64,000 nucleotides of DNA, taken from contig JAEUWY010000001.1 in NCBI GenBank assembly GCA_022059125.1, positions 5,642,001 to 5,706,000 of the forward strand, in the 5' to 3' direction. Below the pieces are notes generated by a model. It did not search any database. It had not been told where the DNA came from and saw only the letters and a list, made by a program, of their open reading frames with translations. This stretch comes from Corynespora cassiicola (lineage: Eukaryota > Ascomycota > Dothideomycetes > Pleosporales > Corynesporascaceae). The position numbers were made by a program, and so were the translations under genes. Of this stretch, positions 11,242 through 21,774 are shown in pieces. Within the stretch, counting starts at the first letter, position 1. Every line of letters starts with the position of its first letter.

Positions 11242-12630
11242 CTACTCCCTCACCATTCGCCAAATCGTCCAAATACCCCAAATATAAGCAAGCACCACGA
11301 CACCAAAAATGCAGCACACAGAGACCAAATCCCGGCGGTCCTCCAACGGATGCACATCGAACCAGCGTTCCCTAAAAGTGAGCGGGCGGCCATCGTAATC
11401 CTCACCTTCATCCGTAGACCACTCATCCTCGGAGGTGGAAAGTTGCTGGCGACATTGGCGCTGGCGTTGGCGGGGGTGGAGGCGCGGAGGCGGGCCCATG
11501 GGCATGCGGATGGTACTGTCGCTTCCGGAGTCATAGTCAGCATGGGAGGGAGGGCGGGAGTGGAGGCTGGGGATGGGCGGCAGCCGGGGTGGGGTGGCGG
11601 CGTACTGGAGGGGGTGGCGCTTTGGGGCGCGGTGGGGGCTGGTGCGCGGCGACTGTTGGGGAGGGAGCGCGAGGTTGCCACGGGCGAGTCGGTCGGCGGG
11701 GCTGGTTGAGGAGCGAGTGGGAGAGTGCTGGCTTGAGTCGGTGGAGTCGGCCAGATACTCGGCGTGTAGCTCCGGAAAGGACGTGTAGCGGTGGACCATG
11801 GTTGGCGGGTGGTGGATGACGGTACCACTGCTTGACGGAGAGCCGCTAAAACTCTGAGAGACAGGCCCGGCGGTTTTTTTAGAGCCATCTGGATTGGATG
11901 GGGCGGACAGAGCGAATGTCGAGAGTGGCTCGCTGGGCGGTACCGTGAGAGTGCAATGAGAAGGACTTGCGGGCTGGGGCCTGCTGGATGCACGATCTGT
12001 GCGCGCAAGTGCTCCTAGACGTGCTGCGTTACGGTGCAACGCAGACTTGCCTTGATGGGTAGGAGACGCTGAACTGTTGTCGGGGAGGTTCCTGATTGGC
12101 GAGCCTCCGCTATTGCGCTTCATCGCTGATGGTGGAGTTGAAGGAGTGCCCGATTCGCGGTCCATATTGGCAACTGCAGGCGTGTTGAAACTGAAGGACC
12201 CAGGGTTGGCTTTTTTCTGCGGGTCAGTGTGGCGAAGATCAACAATCGCAGTGTGCGCGGGTGGGAGAGTTGAGGTGGAGATCCTGTCAAAGTGTGGGGC
12301 GACAAGTCTAGTGCGAGTGCCGGCCTTCACTTGTCCATGGCTTGTTGTAGTGAAAATGCCAGAGCTAGCCTGGCTCACCAAATCGTTGAGCTGCTCAGTG
12401 AAAGTGCCATAGTTGTGAGGGCCAACGCAGGAGCGCACTGTCGCATGAGCATCTGCAGTGGGCCCATCACGCTGACAGGAGCTTGGAGGCCCTGTATAAG
12501 AGTGTGCTTCTCCATGAGCTTGATTAGTCGTGTTTATCAAACCTTCTCCAAGCTGTGATCCAAGGAGCCAAGGGGACCAACCAGCGGACTTTCTGATCCA
12601 ATAATCTCGTAGGGTCTGATATGTTGGCAT
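11242..12630 (-). CDS. Ser/Pro-rich protein with C-terminal membrane anchor
   Basis: Open frame of 462 aa from the ATG at 12630. Most of the protein is low-complexity, rich in Ser, Pro, Thr and Arg, with no enzyme motif. Near the C-terminus an acidic patch (STSEDEWSTDEGEDYD) is followed by RERWFDVHPLEDRRD and then one hydrophobic helix of about 22 residues, leaving only a few polar residues after it. This is a tail-anchored topology, so the bulk should face the cytosol. The true start is uncertain: codon 156 (MDRESGTP, at 12165) is preceded by a TTTCAACACGCCTGCAG acceptor-like stretch, so the real protein could begin there after a 5' leader intron. The C-terminal half is the better supported part. 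Function unknown. Confidence 0.6.
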   Translation of the reverse strand: MPTYQTLRDYWIRKSAGWSPWLLGSQLGEGLINTTNQAHGEAHSYTGPPSSCQRDGPTADAHATVRSCVGPHNYGTFTEQLNDLVSQASSGIFTTTSHGQVKAGTRTRLVAPHFDRISTSTLPPAHTAIVDLRHTDPQKKANPGSFSFNTPAVANMDRESGTPSTPPSAMKRNSGGSPIRNLPDNSSASPTHQGKSALHRNAARLGALARTDRASSRPQPASPSHCTLTVPPSEPLSTFALSAPSNPDGSKKTAGPVSQSFSGSPSSSGTVIHHPPTMVHRYTSFPELHAEYLADSTDSSQHSPTRSSTSPADRLARGNLALPPQQSPRTSPHRAPKRHPLQYAATPPRLPPIPSLHSRPPSHADYDSGSDSTIRMPMGPPPRLHPRQRQRQCRQQLSTSEDEWSTDEGEDYDGRPLTFRERWFDVHPLEDRRDLVSVCCIFGVVVLAYIWGIWTIWRMVRE

Positions 12631-13305
12631 GAAAGAACAGAGAGGAAGTGTATACGAGTGGTATTGTGGATCTTGTATACAAACATTACGCGAAATTTCA
12701 AAAAGAAATTTGAAACATAAAAAGCAAAATCATCCTAAGTTCACCTATCAAAGATACAACCCGTCCACCAGCGCTTCATGGATGCGCGGGAGAATTTGAA
12801 TGGTGACCGAGGTGCAGACATGATGGATCCACGCATGAAGAGTGACATGGATAGTGAAATGATATCCTAATGACCGGAGAGCCTGCAGGTGGTGAAGATA
12901 CCGAGTCCTGGAGGCGGCCATGTCAGGTGGCATCTGCCGTGATGTTGGACTGGGGGCACCAGCGGCGGATCCCCGGGGATACATCAGGTGGAGGCCCTTG
13001 GGACCGGAGGAGAGCGCCGCTGTAGAAGACGGACTAGCCACATGCTGGACCCTGGAGTCGATGGCGGCTAGTATAGGCAGCTGGGTATAAAAAACGGCCG
13101 TAGCCATGTCGTTGATGGCGGCGACCCCACAGGCCCGGCGCGGCAGTCGGAGCGGCTTGGCGGTTAATCCGATCCGGGTCTAGCCGGCTGCAGGGATCGC
13201 CGACTTTCTGAGGCCCACCTCGCGGCCTCAGCAGCGCTGACACCACCTTGCAGGTATACCGCCTCGACTCCCTCCTCGCGCCCATCCCGCCTTCGCTATG
13301 CCACG
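12631..13305. other. divergent intergenic region, 0.7 kb
   Basis: Promoter region between the minus-strand tail-anchored protein and the AVT transporter. Minus-strand open frames at 12748-13107 and 13034-13684 are GC-rich antisense frames without family similarity. Nothing else seen. Confidence 0.5.
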
Positions 13306-15140
13306 ATGAGCGAGTCGCAGCAGCTCCTGCACGAGCACCCCTCTGATTCCGATTCGGAGCCTGACCTTCTGCCCCAGCCCAGCCCCCAGCGCCTCCTGTC
13401 TCCCTCTCCCTCTCCCGCCTCATCGCGGTCGCCCTCTGCCTCGCCAGCTCCCCTAAACGGACACGCAAACGGCCGCCCCAATGGCTTCCCCAAGCGGCAG
13501 TCTTCCTTTGCCCAGCCGCGCCCGGACGGCACCCCCCGCACGCCGAACCGCGTCCGCTTTGACGATGATCCAGTGCATCCGGGCATGAACGGGGGCGCCC
13601 CGGGCGGAGAGTGGATAGAGCTCGAGGGCGACGACTACATGAGCGCAAATGAGGAGGGACGCGAGCGGGTGCAGAGACTGCCACTCTTGACGGGCATTGA
13701 GGCTCCCAGCGTGCGCGTCGCCGAGGAGGCCTTTGACCCGGCCGACCACCTGGAGAGCGCGCGGCCCAGGAGCAACATGCGGAGCGCCTTCATGAACATG
13801 GCAAACAGCATCATGTGCGTATACGTATACCTACACTGCAATGTAGTGGTAGTTGAACCCAGCGGCTGACTTGGGACAGCGGCGCCGGCATCATCGGCCA
13901 GCCCTACGCCTTCCGGGAAGCCGGCCTCATCACCGGTCTCGTCCTCTTGACCGGCCTCACCGTAACCGTCGACTGGACCATTCGCCTCATTGTGATAAAC
14001 TCCAAGCTCAGCGGGACCGACTCGTTTCAGGCGACGGTGGAGCACTGCTTTGGCAAGTCGGGCCTGGTGGCCATCTCGCTGGCACAGTGGCTGTTGTATG
14101 TCGTCTCCACCTGGGCGCGACGTGATTGAGATGCTGACTGGGCAGTGCATTCGGTGGCATGGTCGCCTTTTGTGTCATTGTCGGTGACACGATACCAAAA
14201 GTCCTCGACGCCATGTTCCCCTCCCTATCCGACATGTCGTTCTTGTGGCTGCTCACCAACCGGCGGGCCATCATCATCGTCCTCATCCTCGGTGTCTCGT
14301 ACCCACTCTCGCTCTACCGAGACATTGCAAAGGCAACTCTCCACGGCCCAGTGCACCACATTCGCTAACCTGCAACAGCTTGCCAAAGCCAGCGGCCTCG
14401 CCCTGATCAGCATGATCATCATCATCGTAACCGTCATCACCCAGTCGTTTCGCGTGCCCGAGGAGTCGCGCGGCAAGCTGCGCGGCTCTCTCGTCATCCA
14501 CGATGGCATATTCGAGGCCATTGGCATAATATCCTTTGCCTTTGTCTGCCATCACAATAGTCTGCTCATCTATGGCTCGCTGCAGAAACCCACCATTGAT
14601 CGCTTCAGTCGTGTGACGCACTACAGCACCGGCATCTCCCTGGTTGCGTGTCTTGTGATGGCTCTCTTTGGCTACCTCACCTTTGGGGATAAGACCCTGG
14701 GCAACGTGCTGAACAACTTCCCCAACGACAACATCATGGTCAATGTTGCGCGACTGTGCTTTGGCCTCAACATGTTGACGACGCTGCCGCTCGAGGCGTT
14801 TGTGTGCAGAGAGGTGATGAACAATTACTGGTTTCCCGACGAGCCGTACCACCCCAACCGCCACATGATCTTTACCACTTCGCTGGTGATTTCCGCCATG
14901 ACCCTTTCCCTCCTGACGTGCGACCTCGGCGTGGTCTTTGAGCTCTTCGGCGCCACGTCGGCCTGCGCCCTGGCCTACATCCTGCCCCCGCTCTGCTACA
15001 TCAAGCTCAGCAAGCGCAGTCCCAAGACGTACGCTGCCATGGGGGTCGTAGCTTTTGGCATGGCCGTCATGGGCATTTCCGTCATCAAGACCATGGCCAA
15101 GATGACGAGTGGATACGAAGAGCCGGCAAAGTGCGGATGA
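13306..15140 (+). CDS. AVT-family vacuolar amino-acid transporter
   Basis: Member of the amino acid/auxin permease superfamily (fungal Avt, animal SLC38), moving neutral amino acids across the vacuolar membrane in related yeasts. Four exons: 13306-13814, 13880-14095, 14146-14332, 14379-15140 (557 aa). Residues 1-165 are a hydrophilic, Ser/Pro-rich cytosolic leader. Transmembrane segment 1 begins with the family hallmark NSIIGAGIIGQPYAF, rebuilt across intron 1. About 11 hydrophobic helices follow, including SFAFVCHHNS, a conserved AVT segment. Intron 3 (14333-14378) starts with GC rather than GT, flanked by AAG before and CAACT after, with a CTAAC branch site; removing it joins YRDIAK to LAKASG as the family requires. 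A 14-base A run follows the stop. The exact substrate and the Avt subtype are not assignable. Confidence 0.9.
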
Positions 15141-15701
15141 GGGTTGGATTAAAAAAAAAAAAAAACAATTGCATAGCTCGGCGCCCTTTCGCATCTTATG
15201 GTTATAGTGTAGCGCGCGAGCGCTTGCATCGGGCTTGGTTGGGTAGGAAAGGCGTTTGTACTGTACATTATGGATGAGGTATTGCATGACATGTTCGTTT
15301 TGGTCGAAAAGAGGCTGGTGGTAACATGACCATGTTGCTGTTCTTCTATATCATGGGAAGAATGGCTTGGTGATTGGTTCTGGCAGTACATGCGTAGGTC
15401 AATCACGTTTGAAGGTCGAGTGGCAGAATGACATGATCCACATTCCAGATAGAATCAAGAATATCGATAATCAACAAACACTTTGCAACGCACAAAACTC
15501 CACGCTGACCATTGCTCATGATATCATACAACAGAAGGATATTCCCTCGTTCAACAAGGGAATTCGAGATGGAACAGAAATCTCCAACAGCAGGTCGAAG
15601 GCAGAGCACTTTAGCCCTCACGGTATCCCCTTCATCGGATACCCTCATAAGCTGCCAGACATTAGCAACACGCACATACCAAACGGGGAAGATACAATCT
15701 A
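15141..15701. other. intergenic region, 0.56 kb
   Basis: Convergent 3' flanks of the AVT gene and the small coiled-coil gene. Holds a poly-A run at about 15151-15164. No gene seen. Confidence 0.5.
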
Positions 15702-16085
15702 CTACTTACTCCCCAAAGCCTTGCCCCTCTTCCCCAACGCCTTGGCCTGACTCATCTTGGCCCTCGCCGCCCTCGCCTCGACATCGGCCTCGCGCTCCAG
15801 CCGCTTGACCTGCTCCCTCGCCTCGCGCACCGCGTTGCGCGCCGCCACCAGGGCGCGGTCCGCCTCGCGCTCCGCTGCCTCGGCCTGCTGCAGCGAATGC
15901 CGCGCCGACGATATGGAGGCGTCCTCGGAGCCGGACTTGTGGAGCAGCGAGTGCCGCTTCGTGTGCGTGTGCGCGGGCGGGGGGGAGGTGCTGGAGGGGC
16001 GGCGGGTGAAGAGGGAGCGGGAGCGGGAGGGGGTGGGTTCCGGGGGAGGAGGGGGCGGGGGGGAGCGGGAGCCGAAGAGAGGCAT
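15702..16085 (-). CDS. small proline-rich, coiled-coil protein
   Basis: 127 aa from the ATG at 16085, which sits in an ACCACC context. The frame remains open further upstream, but MPLFGSR is the common start of a small conserved fungal protein group, so I prefer it. Residues 8-16 include seven or more consecutive prolines, then Ser/Arg-rich sequence with RSRSLF and a KRHSLLHKSGSE segment. Residues ~55-110 form a long Ala/Glu/Arg helix with heptad character, likely a coiled coil (QQAEAAEREADRAL). The tail is basic and Gly/Lys-rich. No catalytic motif. Function unknown. Confidence 0.65.
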   Translation of the reverse strand: MPLFGSRSPPPPPPPEPTPSRSRSLFTRRPSSTSPPPAHTHTKRHSLLHKSGSEDASISSARHSLQQAEAAEREADRALVAARNAVREAREQVKRLEREADVEARAARAKMSQAKALGKRGKALGSK

Positions 16086-17411
16086 GGTGGTTGGTTGGTT
16101 TGGTTTATAGAGGATGGCTTTAGGGGGTGTATGTACAGAGGTAACAGTAGTGGTGTCGTAGAGGTAGAGGGTAGGCAGGGTTGGACCCTGGGAACAAGTC
16201 TGACAAGCTTGGGGGAAGAAAACCTTGTTGATGTCGAGCGATGTTGGAGGATGCAGGGTCTCCGGGAAAAGCGGATGCGTATTTATGTATCCCCCGGATT
16301 GAACCACAGCGGTATACCTGGCGGAATGGGGGCTGCGCGTTGCTCTGTGCAAGGCGCAAAGCAGGATTCAGGGCATGACGTCAGGGATCTTCGCGTGTGA
16401 GGTCACCACCGCTCAGCCAAGGGTGTTGGAGCGGGATGCAGATAATCAATTGTTCGGACATTTTTTTGGTCGAATGGGCGGGAGTCACGATGGGCATGAT
16501 GGTGTTTTTGATAGCTTTGAGCGATGCGTGGGTGGTGGTGGGTCGAGAGATGGTCCCGAGACCCTTCTTTTCCAGGGACCGGGCAACGGCTAGCTGAGCT
16601 TAATTCGACCTCGAGACCCTGAGGGCGCCGAGTTATCCGATCTGTGGCAATGGTATGCCGTTGCTGCTTTCATATAGCCAGGATGGACTATGCATGGTAC
16701 GTTCTCGACATGTTTTGGTGTTGATGAGGGGCATGCAATTGGATCGGCGCAGTGACCCCGGGTATGACGTTCGGAGGATTCACGATGCTTTTCGCGAGTG
16801 GAGCTGAGGCGGTGGTGCTCTAGCCACTGTGGCTACGCATAAACCCCGCATGGCCCCTTATTTGATGATAGCTCTAGCCCTGAACGTTCAACCTGCTCCA
16901 TCTAAGAGACAAGTCCATAATGCGGAAGTCCGCATTCTCAGGCAAGTTATAAATTTATATGATTATAACCGAGATAACGAACTATCACCATCAAGGAGGA
17001 GACATTGAAAGGTGGAAAGAAACTTGCATTTTCGGGATCAGGCCCAGCACTCCTCAAGGAAACGAACTGGCCTCCTTCCCCTAGATCTTGGGCTGCACAC
17101 GTTGCCAGTAGTTCAATTTCTTCTTGTACAAAGAATAGCAAAGTTTGTAGTAGACCGCTGCTTGCTCCATCTACAGAAAATCAGATTCACGCTCTAGTTT
17201 GATATTAGTAACTCTTTTCATGTCTTCCAGTTGTATGGACCGCAGAATAAGTCAATTAGTGCTTTTGCAACACAAGTAGGAGAGAATTGTTGCCAAGAAG
17301 AATGGTAGAGGAGTCGAGTCCACCCCAGGATATCCATAAATGCTTCTCGGAGTCGACACATTAATGGAGCTGGAATTTTTATCACAAAACAAAGAGGGAG
17401 TTATTTTCATC
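16086..17411. other. intergenic region, 1.3 kb
   Basis: Upstream flank of the minus-strand coiled-coil gene, then unassigned sequence to the reductase pseudogene. Open frames here are short and unlike any family. No repeat or RNA gene seen. Confidence 0.5.
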
Positions 17412-18325
17412 ATGGTCAAAAACACGGCACTCTTTTATCCAAGGCCCACAAAGAGGCTTCCCACCATCGGTGAGCACCTCTCCATCCAGACAGCCGGCTT
17501 TGATCTCGCAACTGAACCACCGCCAGGCTATCTCACAGTCAAAACCTTCTACATCTCTTTCGAATCCTACCAGAAATGATGCATGAGCGAGTGTGACGAC
17601 GCCACTTAGGATCTTGCCTTTACGCCCGAGCAGCTACTCATATGTAGCACAATTTCAAAGGTTCTCTGGCAACGCCCGAAGTTAAGCCATGTAATTTGAT
17701 TTGTGTAATGTGCAGGTCAGAAGAGTATTTAGTTATAACGCCGGTTTTGATGCCGTTTGCACGCAAGCTCGTGAATCCGTTTGAGTTGGATCTTCCCCTG
17801 TTCACGGGCTTTCTGGGGATAGCGGGAATAAGCAGTTACGACGCGCTGTATGAGTCTGGGAAACTGGAAAAGGGTCAGAACATGTTCATTCCGGCGGCAA
17901 GCGGTGGTTGAGGTCAAGTTGCCGGAAAATTGCGGATATTGAAGGGCTGAATATCGTAGGAAGTTGACAGAATGAAGTACTATGGGCACATAGGTAAGTA
18001 CCTGGCATGATCTAGCTGACATCTACAATTGAGCTCCGGCATGATTTCGCAATGCACACCCCCTCCTAGGAAGTACGGCTTGAACAATACCATGAATATG
18101 TTTCTCAAGAGACTTTCCATGAATTGGTTAATCATCTCAGATCCATTTCCAGCAGACTAATATAGTAAAGAATTTGGTGTGAAGGTAACCACGCTACTTC
18201 AGGAAGGTAGATTGAAGACAAAGGAGAGCATGACTGTGGGAATAGAGAACTCAGTCCCGGATTTCTTGGGTATGTATACAAGGGAAAACTTCGGTAAGAT
18301 GGTGATCAAGATTCCTGATCAATGA
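17412..18325 (+). pseudogene. decayed NADPH-dependent MDR reductase (alkenal/prostaglandin reductase type)
   Basis: Remains of a zinc-independent medium-chain dehydrogenase/reductase. Recognisable pieces lie in family order. 17412-17576 carries the N-terminus (MVKNTALFYP, then GEHLSIQTAGFDLA and PPPGYLTVKT). 17610-17690 has SKVL. About 17708-17908 has LVNPFELDLPLFTGFLGIAG and GISSYDALYE up to AASGG, where the Rossmann motif should start. About 18034-18325 has SGMISQ, KYGLNN, ISDPFPAD, LLQEGRLKTKESMTVGIEN and NFGKMVIKI, ending with a stop. Lesions: in-frame TGA at 17577 and TAG at 17607, a frame change before 17700, TGA at 17909, TAA at 18158, and loss of most of the central cofactor domain between roughly 17950 and 18034. 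No introns explain these. It lies directly upstream of the amidohydrolase, so it may be the relic of a former partner. Confidence 0.8.
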
Positions 18326-18747
18326 AAAGGCGAATATTGCGCGGGTGCTCTGGGCGTCCGACTGTATCGCAGATAGGCAAAAACACCAAGTTTTGGATAG
18401 AATTTCCGAAATTCTTGCAATACAGTGAACACTAAATCTCAAAGGTACTACTGGGGACGGTAGCGGGGAGAAGTTGCAACCAATCAGATCTCAATCGGCA
18501 TCCATCCAGGGCGCTTGGTTTGCCGATTCTACCCCACATGCACGTTCCGACGACCTCCAACTCTGCAAGGTATCCCCTCATCTGCAGGCGGAGACATGTC
18601 TCCGACGACATATCATCGTCGTGAGGCTAGATATGTTTTCGAGACCCTCCAGTCTTCAAGCGCCCAGCTCAGTCCTTTCGCGTCGGTATACATTGATATC
18701 TGATTGTACGGATCCTCATTAAAATTTTCGGGCCCTGGCTATTGAGA
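18326..18747. other. intergenic region, 0.42 kb
   Basis: Between the reductase pseudogene and the amidohydrolase; presumably holds the amidohydrolase promoter. No coding sequence supported. Confidence 0.5.
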
Positions 18748-19890
18748 ATGCGTGGTAAGATAGCACTGGAAGAGGCTTGGAATATCCCCAATGCTGCATT
18801 ATTGGGCGGCTTCGAGCCTACGTCGCTGGCACCCAAGGGCGTCATTGGCGGCGACCTTGGCGCAAACCTCCTAGATATCCATGGGACAAGACTACAGCAG
18901 ATGGACGAAAATGGAATTGATCTCATGGTCCTTTCTCTCGTCTCCGCTGGGCCGCAAGGAATCGCCGATAAGGATGCCGCAGAAAAGCTTGCCCGGATAG
19001 CCAACGACGCGCTCAGCTCTGAGATTATGAAGAATCCAAAACGCTTCGCAGGCCTTATTTCGCTCAGCATGCACAATCCATTACAAGCGGCCGCAGAGCT
19101 TCGCCGCTGCTGGAAGGACCTGAAAGGTTTCGTCGGAGTTATCTTGAACGACTTTCAATCCTCGGGCCCAGACGGGAATACGATGCTCTTCTACGACGAC
19201 CCTTGCTACGACACGTTCTGGAAGACGGCCGAAGAGCTTTGTGCACCAGTATACATCCACCCGCGCAGCGCGACGCCCGAAATTATGTCCAAGATGTGGG
19301 CCGGTCGTGAGCACCTAGCCTACAGCGCACTCGGGTACGCGAATCGCGTCAACATGCATCTGCTCGGCATCATCACAGCCGGTGTGCTGGACCGTTTTCC
19401 GGGCCTGAAGCTGGTTGTCGGCCACATGGGCGAGCACATCCCCTTTGACCTCTACCGTATCGATCACAAGCTCAATCGCGCGAGATTCCCGCACATGAAG
19501 ATGCGAAAGGACCGGTTGGTGAGGGACTACTTCGGCACAAACGTGTTCATCACGACGAGTGGGCATTTTTCGACGCCGGCGCTGTTATGTGCGGTTCAGG
19601 AGGTGGGAATCGAGAGTGTCATGTTCAGCGTGGACTATCCGTTCGAGAGCGTGCCTAATGCTGCCGTGTGGTGGGATGAATTTGTTAGCAAGAGCGTTGG
19701 GGAAAGGGATTTTTTGAAAATGGGTAGAGGAAATGCCCTGGCAGTGTTCGACAGGCTGGCAAGTGAGCCGCACGGGCTGGGAGTAATGACGCCGACACAA
19801 TGTGGAATTGGAGGGCTCAAACACAATGAGGGAGGAGTCGAATATGGTCTATACAATGAGAGTTGGGATGTTAGATTGGCTAGGACGTAG
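18748..19890 (+). CDS. amidohydrolase-2 family decarboxylase, 2,3-dihydroxybenzoate decarboxylase-like
   Basis: Single-exon, 380 aa, starting MRGKIALEEAW; the first in-frame ATG is 18748. The family (ACMSD / gamma-resorcylate / 2,3-dihydroxybenzoate decarboxylases) carries out metal-dependent non-oxidative decarboxylation of hydroxybenzoates. Expected residues are visible: Glu8 in place of the classical HxH, His171 in YIHPR, His226 in GHMGEH and Asp296 in SVDYPFE. FGTNVFITTSGHF and GRGNALAVF near the end are also typical. The C-terminal ~40 residues (GVMTPTQCGIGG onward) extend past the usual end. This suggests breakdown of a phenolic acid in the cytosol, though close relatives act on other substrates. 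No acyl or regulatory partner is adjacent; the reductase pseudogene is just upstream. Confidence 0.85.
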   Translation: MRGKIALEEAWNIPNAALLGGFEPTSLAPKGVIGGDLGANLLDIHGTRLQQMDENGIDLMVLSLVSAGPQGIADKDAAEKLARIANDALSSEIMKNPKRFAGLISLSMHNPLQAAAELRRCWKDLKGFVGVILNDFQSSGPDGNTMLFYDDPCYDTFWKTAEELCAPVYIHPRSATPEIMSKMWAGREHLAYSALGYANRVNMHLLGIITAGVLDRFPGLKLVVGHMGEHIPFDLYRIDHKLNRARFPHMKMRKDRLVRDYFGTNVFITTSGHFSTPALLCAVQEVGIESVMFSVDYPFESVPNAAVWWDEFVSKSVGERDFLKMGRGNALAVFDRLASEPHGLGVMTPTQCGIGGLKHNEGGVEYGLYNESWDVRLART

Positions 19891-20050
19891 AGAGTGAGTG
19901 CCGAGACAGAATTGTCATGAAGTTTGACCTGAACCAAGCATTCGGTCGAAATTAAAGAAAAAAAAATGAGGTAAATGGAGTGGAAGAGTGGTGAGCAGCG
20001 AATTTCACAATGAAGACATTCACTTCTGTGTTTGTGGTGTTGCCCTGCAC

Positions 20051-20056
20051 TATAAA
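20051..20056 (+). promoter_or_regulatory. TATA box upstream of the gene at 20181
   Basis: TATAAA about 130 nt before the ATG, followed by a pyrimidine-rich stretch containing a run of C; a plausible core promoter. Confidence 0.4.
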
Positions 20057-20180
20057 ATTGCTGTCTCGACCGTTTCTCTAACCCCCCCCTTCAAACCCGC
20101 AGGACCGAGTTCAACCACACGACAAACAATTTTTCCACCTCGACTCCAATTCCAGCACCAAATATCTTGAAACAATTACA

Positions 20181-21350
20181 ATGGCTCGTACAAAGCGCCC
20201 CCCTAGCCGCTCTCCTCTCTCTATCGGAGATGCCCATAGAGACATGTTTCGGGGCTTGACTTCTTCGGATCGCCGTCTCTTGCGGATTGCCGACCCCGAA
20301 GAGACGAGTTTGACCTTGAACTGGTTCTCTATTGAGCAGAAATCCCGGGCGAGGCAGAAGAAGCTGCGAATTCAAGCTGCTCGTCAAGTTCTGAGGCGCC
20401 ACCGCGCAGGTCAAGACGTCGACCAAAGCGAGCTCACTTTCGCCCAAGAGATTCTCGAAGCAGCGGATCGAGCGCGACGACAGGAAATTGCTAGGAAGAG
20501 GGCAGCAGCAGCTTCCATTGCAGCTCAAGCCCAAGCAAATCGTCGCCCTGTTCCTCAGACTCAGGTTTGTATCATGATCCCCGATGTTTTGAACCCTTCA
20601 TCCCTCCCAACGGTGGCTCCTTCCGTCGCCATTAAACGCGACCCAACCACTAAAACGCGCCCAAAAATTAATCCTGCTATTAAAACTACACCAAAAAACC
20701 CCCTGACAATGTCTAATGAAAATCAGCGCCCATCGAGTCCTGCACGCCTGACCCGCGCCGCACTCGACCCGTCCCGCAGCGACTCCGAGCCCCCGGAGCT
20801 GAACGAACTCGAGAATCGCATCACCACCCTCGAGGCCGCCGCAAAGCGCAAGAACCTCCTCCGCGCCTTGAAGGCCCTCCGATATGACGCCCAAGCCGAT
20901 GACCTGCCGGCCTGGATCTTGGGACTGCCCAAGCCGCGCCCGCAGGCGCGCCTCTCGGCTGAGCAGAACGAGCACGTCGTCGCACACTGGCGCGCAGAGC
21001 GCGACCGCTTGGTGACACTCCGCGCTGCTCTGCCGCTGCCTGCTGCCGATGATGCTCCTGCCGAGTGGCGCTACGAGCGGTTCCCGACGCCGCACACGCG
21101 CGTGGTGCGCAAGAGGACGGCCACGAGCGAGAAGAGCGGCAAGGGCGACAAAATGGCGGTTGCGCGTGGGACGTGGACGTTGTGGGTTGGCGGGGTCGAG
21201 CGCGAGGGGGAGAGGAGACTCGATGAGAATCCGCGGACGGCACGGGGTGAGGCCATGGGCTGGGTGGAGGCCAAGCGGGGTGGGTTGGGCAGGGTGGTTG
21301 GGGATGGGTGGGGGGTGGAGAGGATCTTGGAGGAGTTGATGAAGCTTTGA
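20181..21350 (+). CDS. basic, coiled-coil-rich hypothetical protein
   Basis: 389 aa if read without introns. The start is in an AATTACAATGGC context after a CA-rich leader. The N-terminal part is basic and helical (RQKKLRIQAARQVLRRHRAG, then a long Ala/Arg helix near residues 90-122). A second helical part (ELNELENRITTLEAAAKRK) follows near 205-230. The C-terminal third holds WRYERFPTPHTR and a Trp-containing segment. No known domain recognised. The stretch 20565-20727 starts GTTTGT, ends AATCAG, is AT-richer than its surroundings, and is divisible by three. It may be an intron, either retained or removed without frame change, giving about 335 aa. Function unknown. Confidence 0.6.
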   Translation: MARTKRPPSRSPLSIGDAHRDMFRGLTSSDRRLLRIADPEETSLTLNWFSIEQKSRARQKKLRIQAARQVLRRHRAGQDVDQSELTFAQEILEAADRARRQEIARKRAAAASIAAQAQANRRPVPQTQVCIMIPDVLNPSSLPTVAPSVAIKRDPTTKTRPKINPAIKTTPKNPLTMSNENQRPSSPARLTRAALDPSRSDSEPPELNELENRITTLEAAAKRKNLLRALKALRYDAQADDLPAWILGLPKPRPQARLSAEQNEHVVAHWRAERDRLVTLRAALPLPAADDAPAEWRYERFPTPHTRVVRKRTATSEKSGKGDKMAVARGTWTLWVGGVEREGERRLDENPRTARGEAMGWVEAKRGGLGRVVGDGWGVERILEELMKL

Positions 21351-21774
21351 GAGTTGGGTCTTCCTTGGATTTTATCACTTTTCTTTATTTGTCTGCTGCA
21401 TGGGATACGGAGTCTCTTTGAAGATTTGTTTTATTTGGCACTTTCGGTTGGCACTTGCTCGGGCGTCGAGTTTCGGGTGGATCCTGTTTACGGGAAGGAG
21501 GGAGATCACTTTGGTGGGCGGTAATTTCAAGATTGATTTAGATATATTTACATAGTGCATGTAGTTGTATTTCAAGAATGTATTCAATCGTGTATTAAAC
21601 TACTTCTAGTGACTATGAAGCCCAAACAGAAACCGCATTTCGATGGCCAAAGCATCAAGACTATTCAGATTGCGGCCACAGAAGCCGAAAAGCGACCCAA
21701 GATATCTGCCGGAACTTTCTCTATTTCAACCCTGGGAACCTTGATCAAATACCAGCCGAGAGAATATTGATTTC
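21351..21774. other. intergenic region, 0.42 kb
   Basis: Convergent 3' flanks; AT-rich. No gene seen. Confidence 0.5.

Noticed and set aside
13034..13684. Long minus-strand open frame opposite the AVT gene
   Set aside because: It is antisense to a well-supported exon in GC-rich DNA and shows no family similarity.
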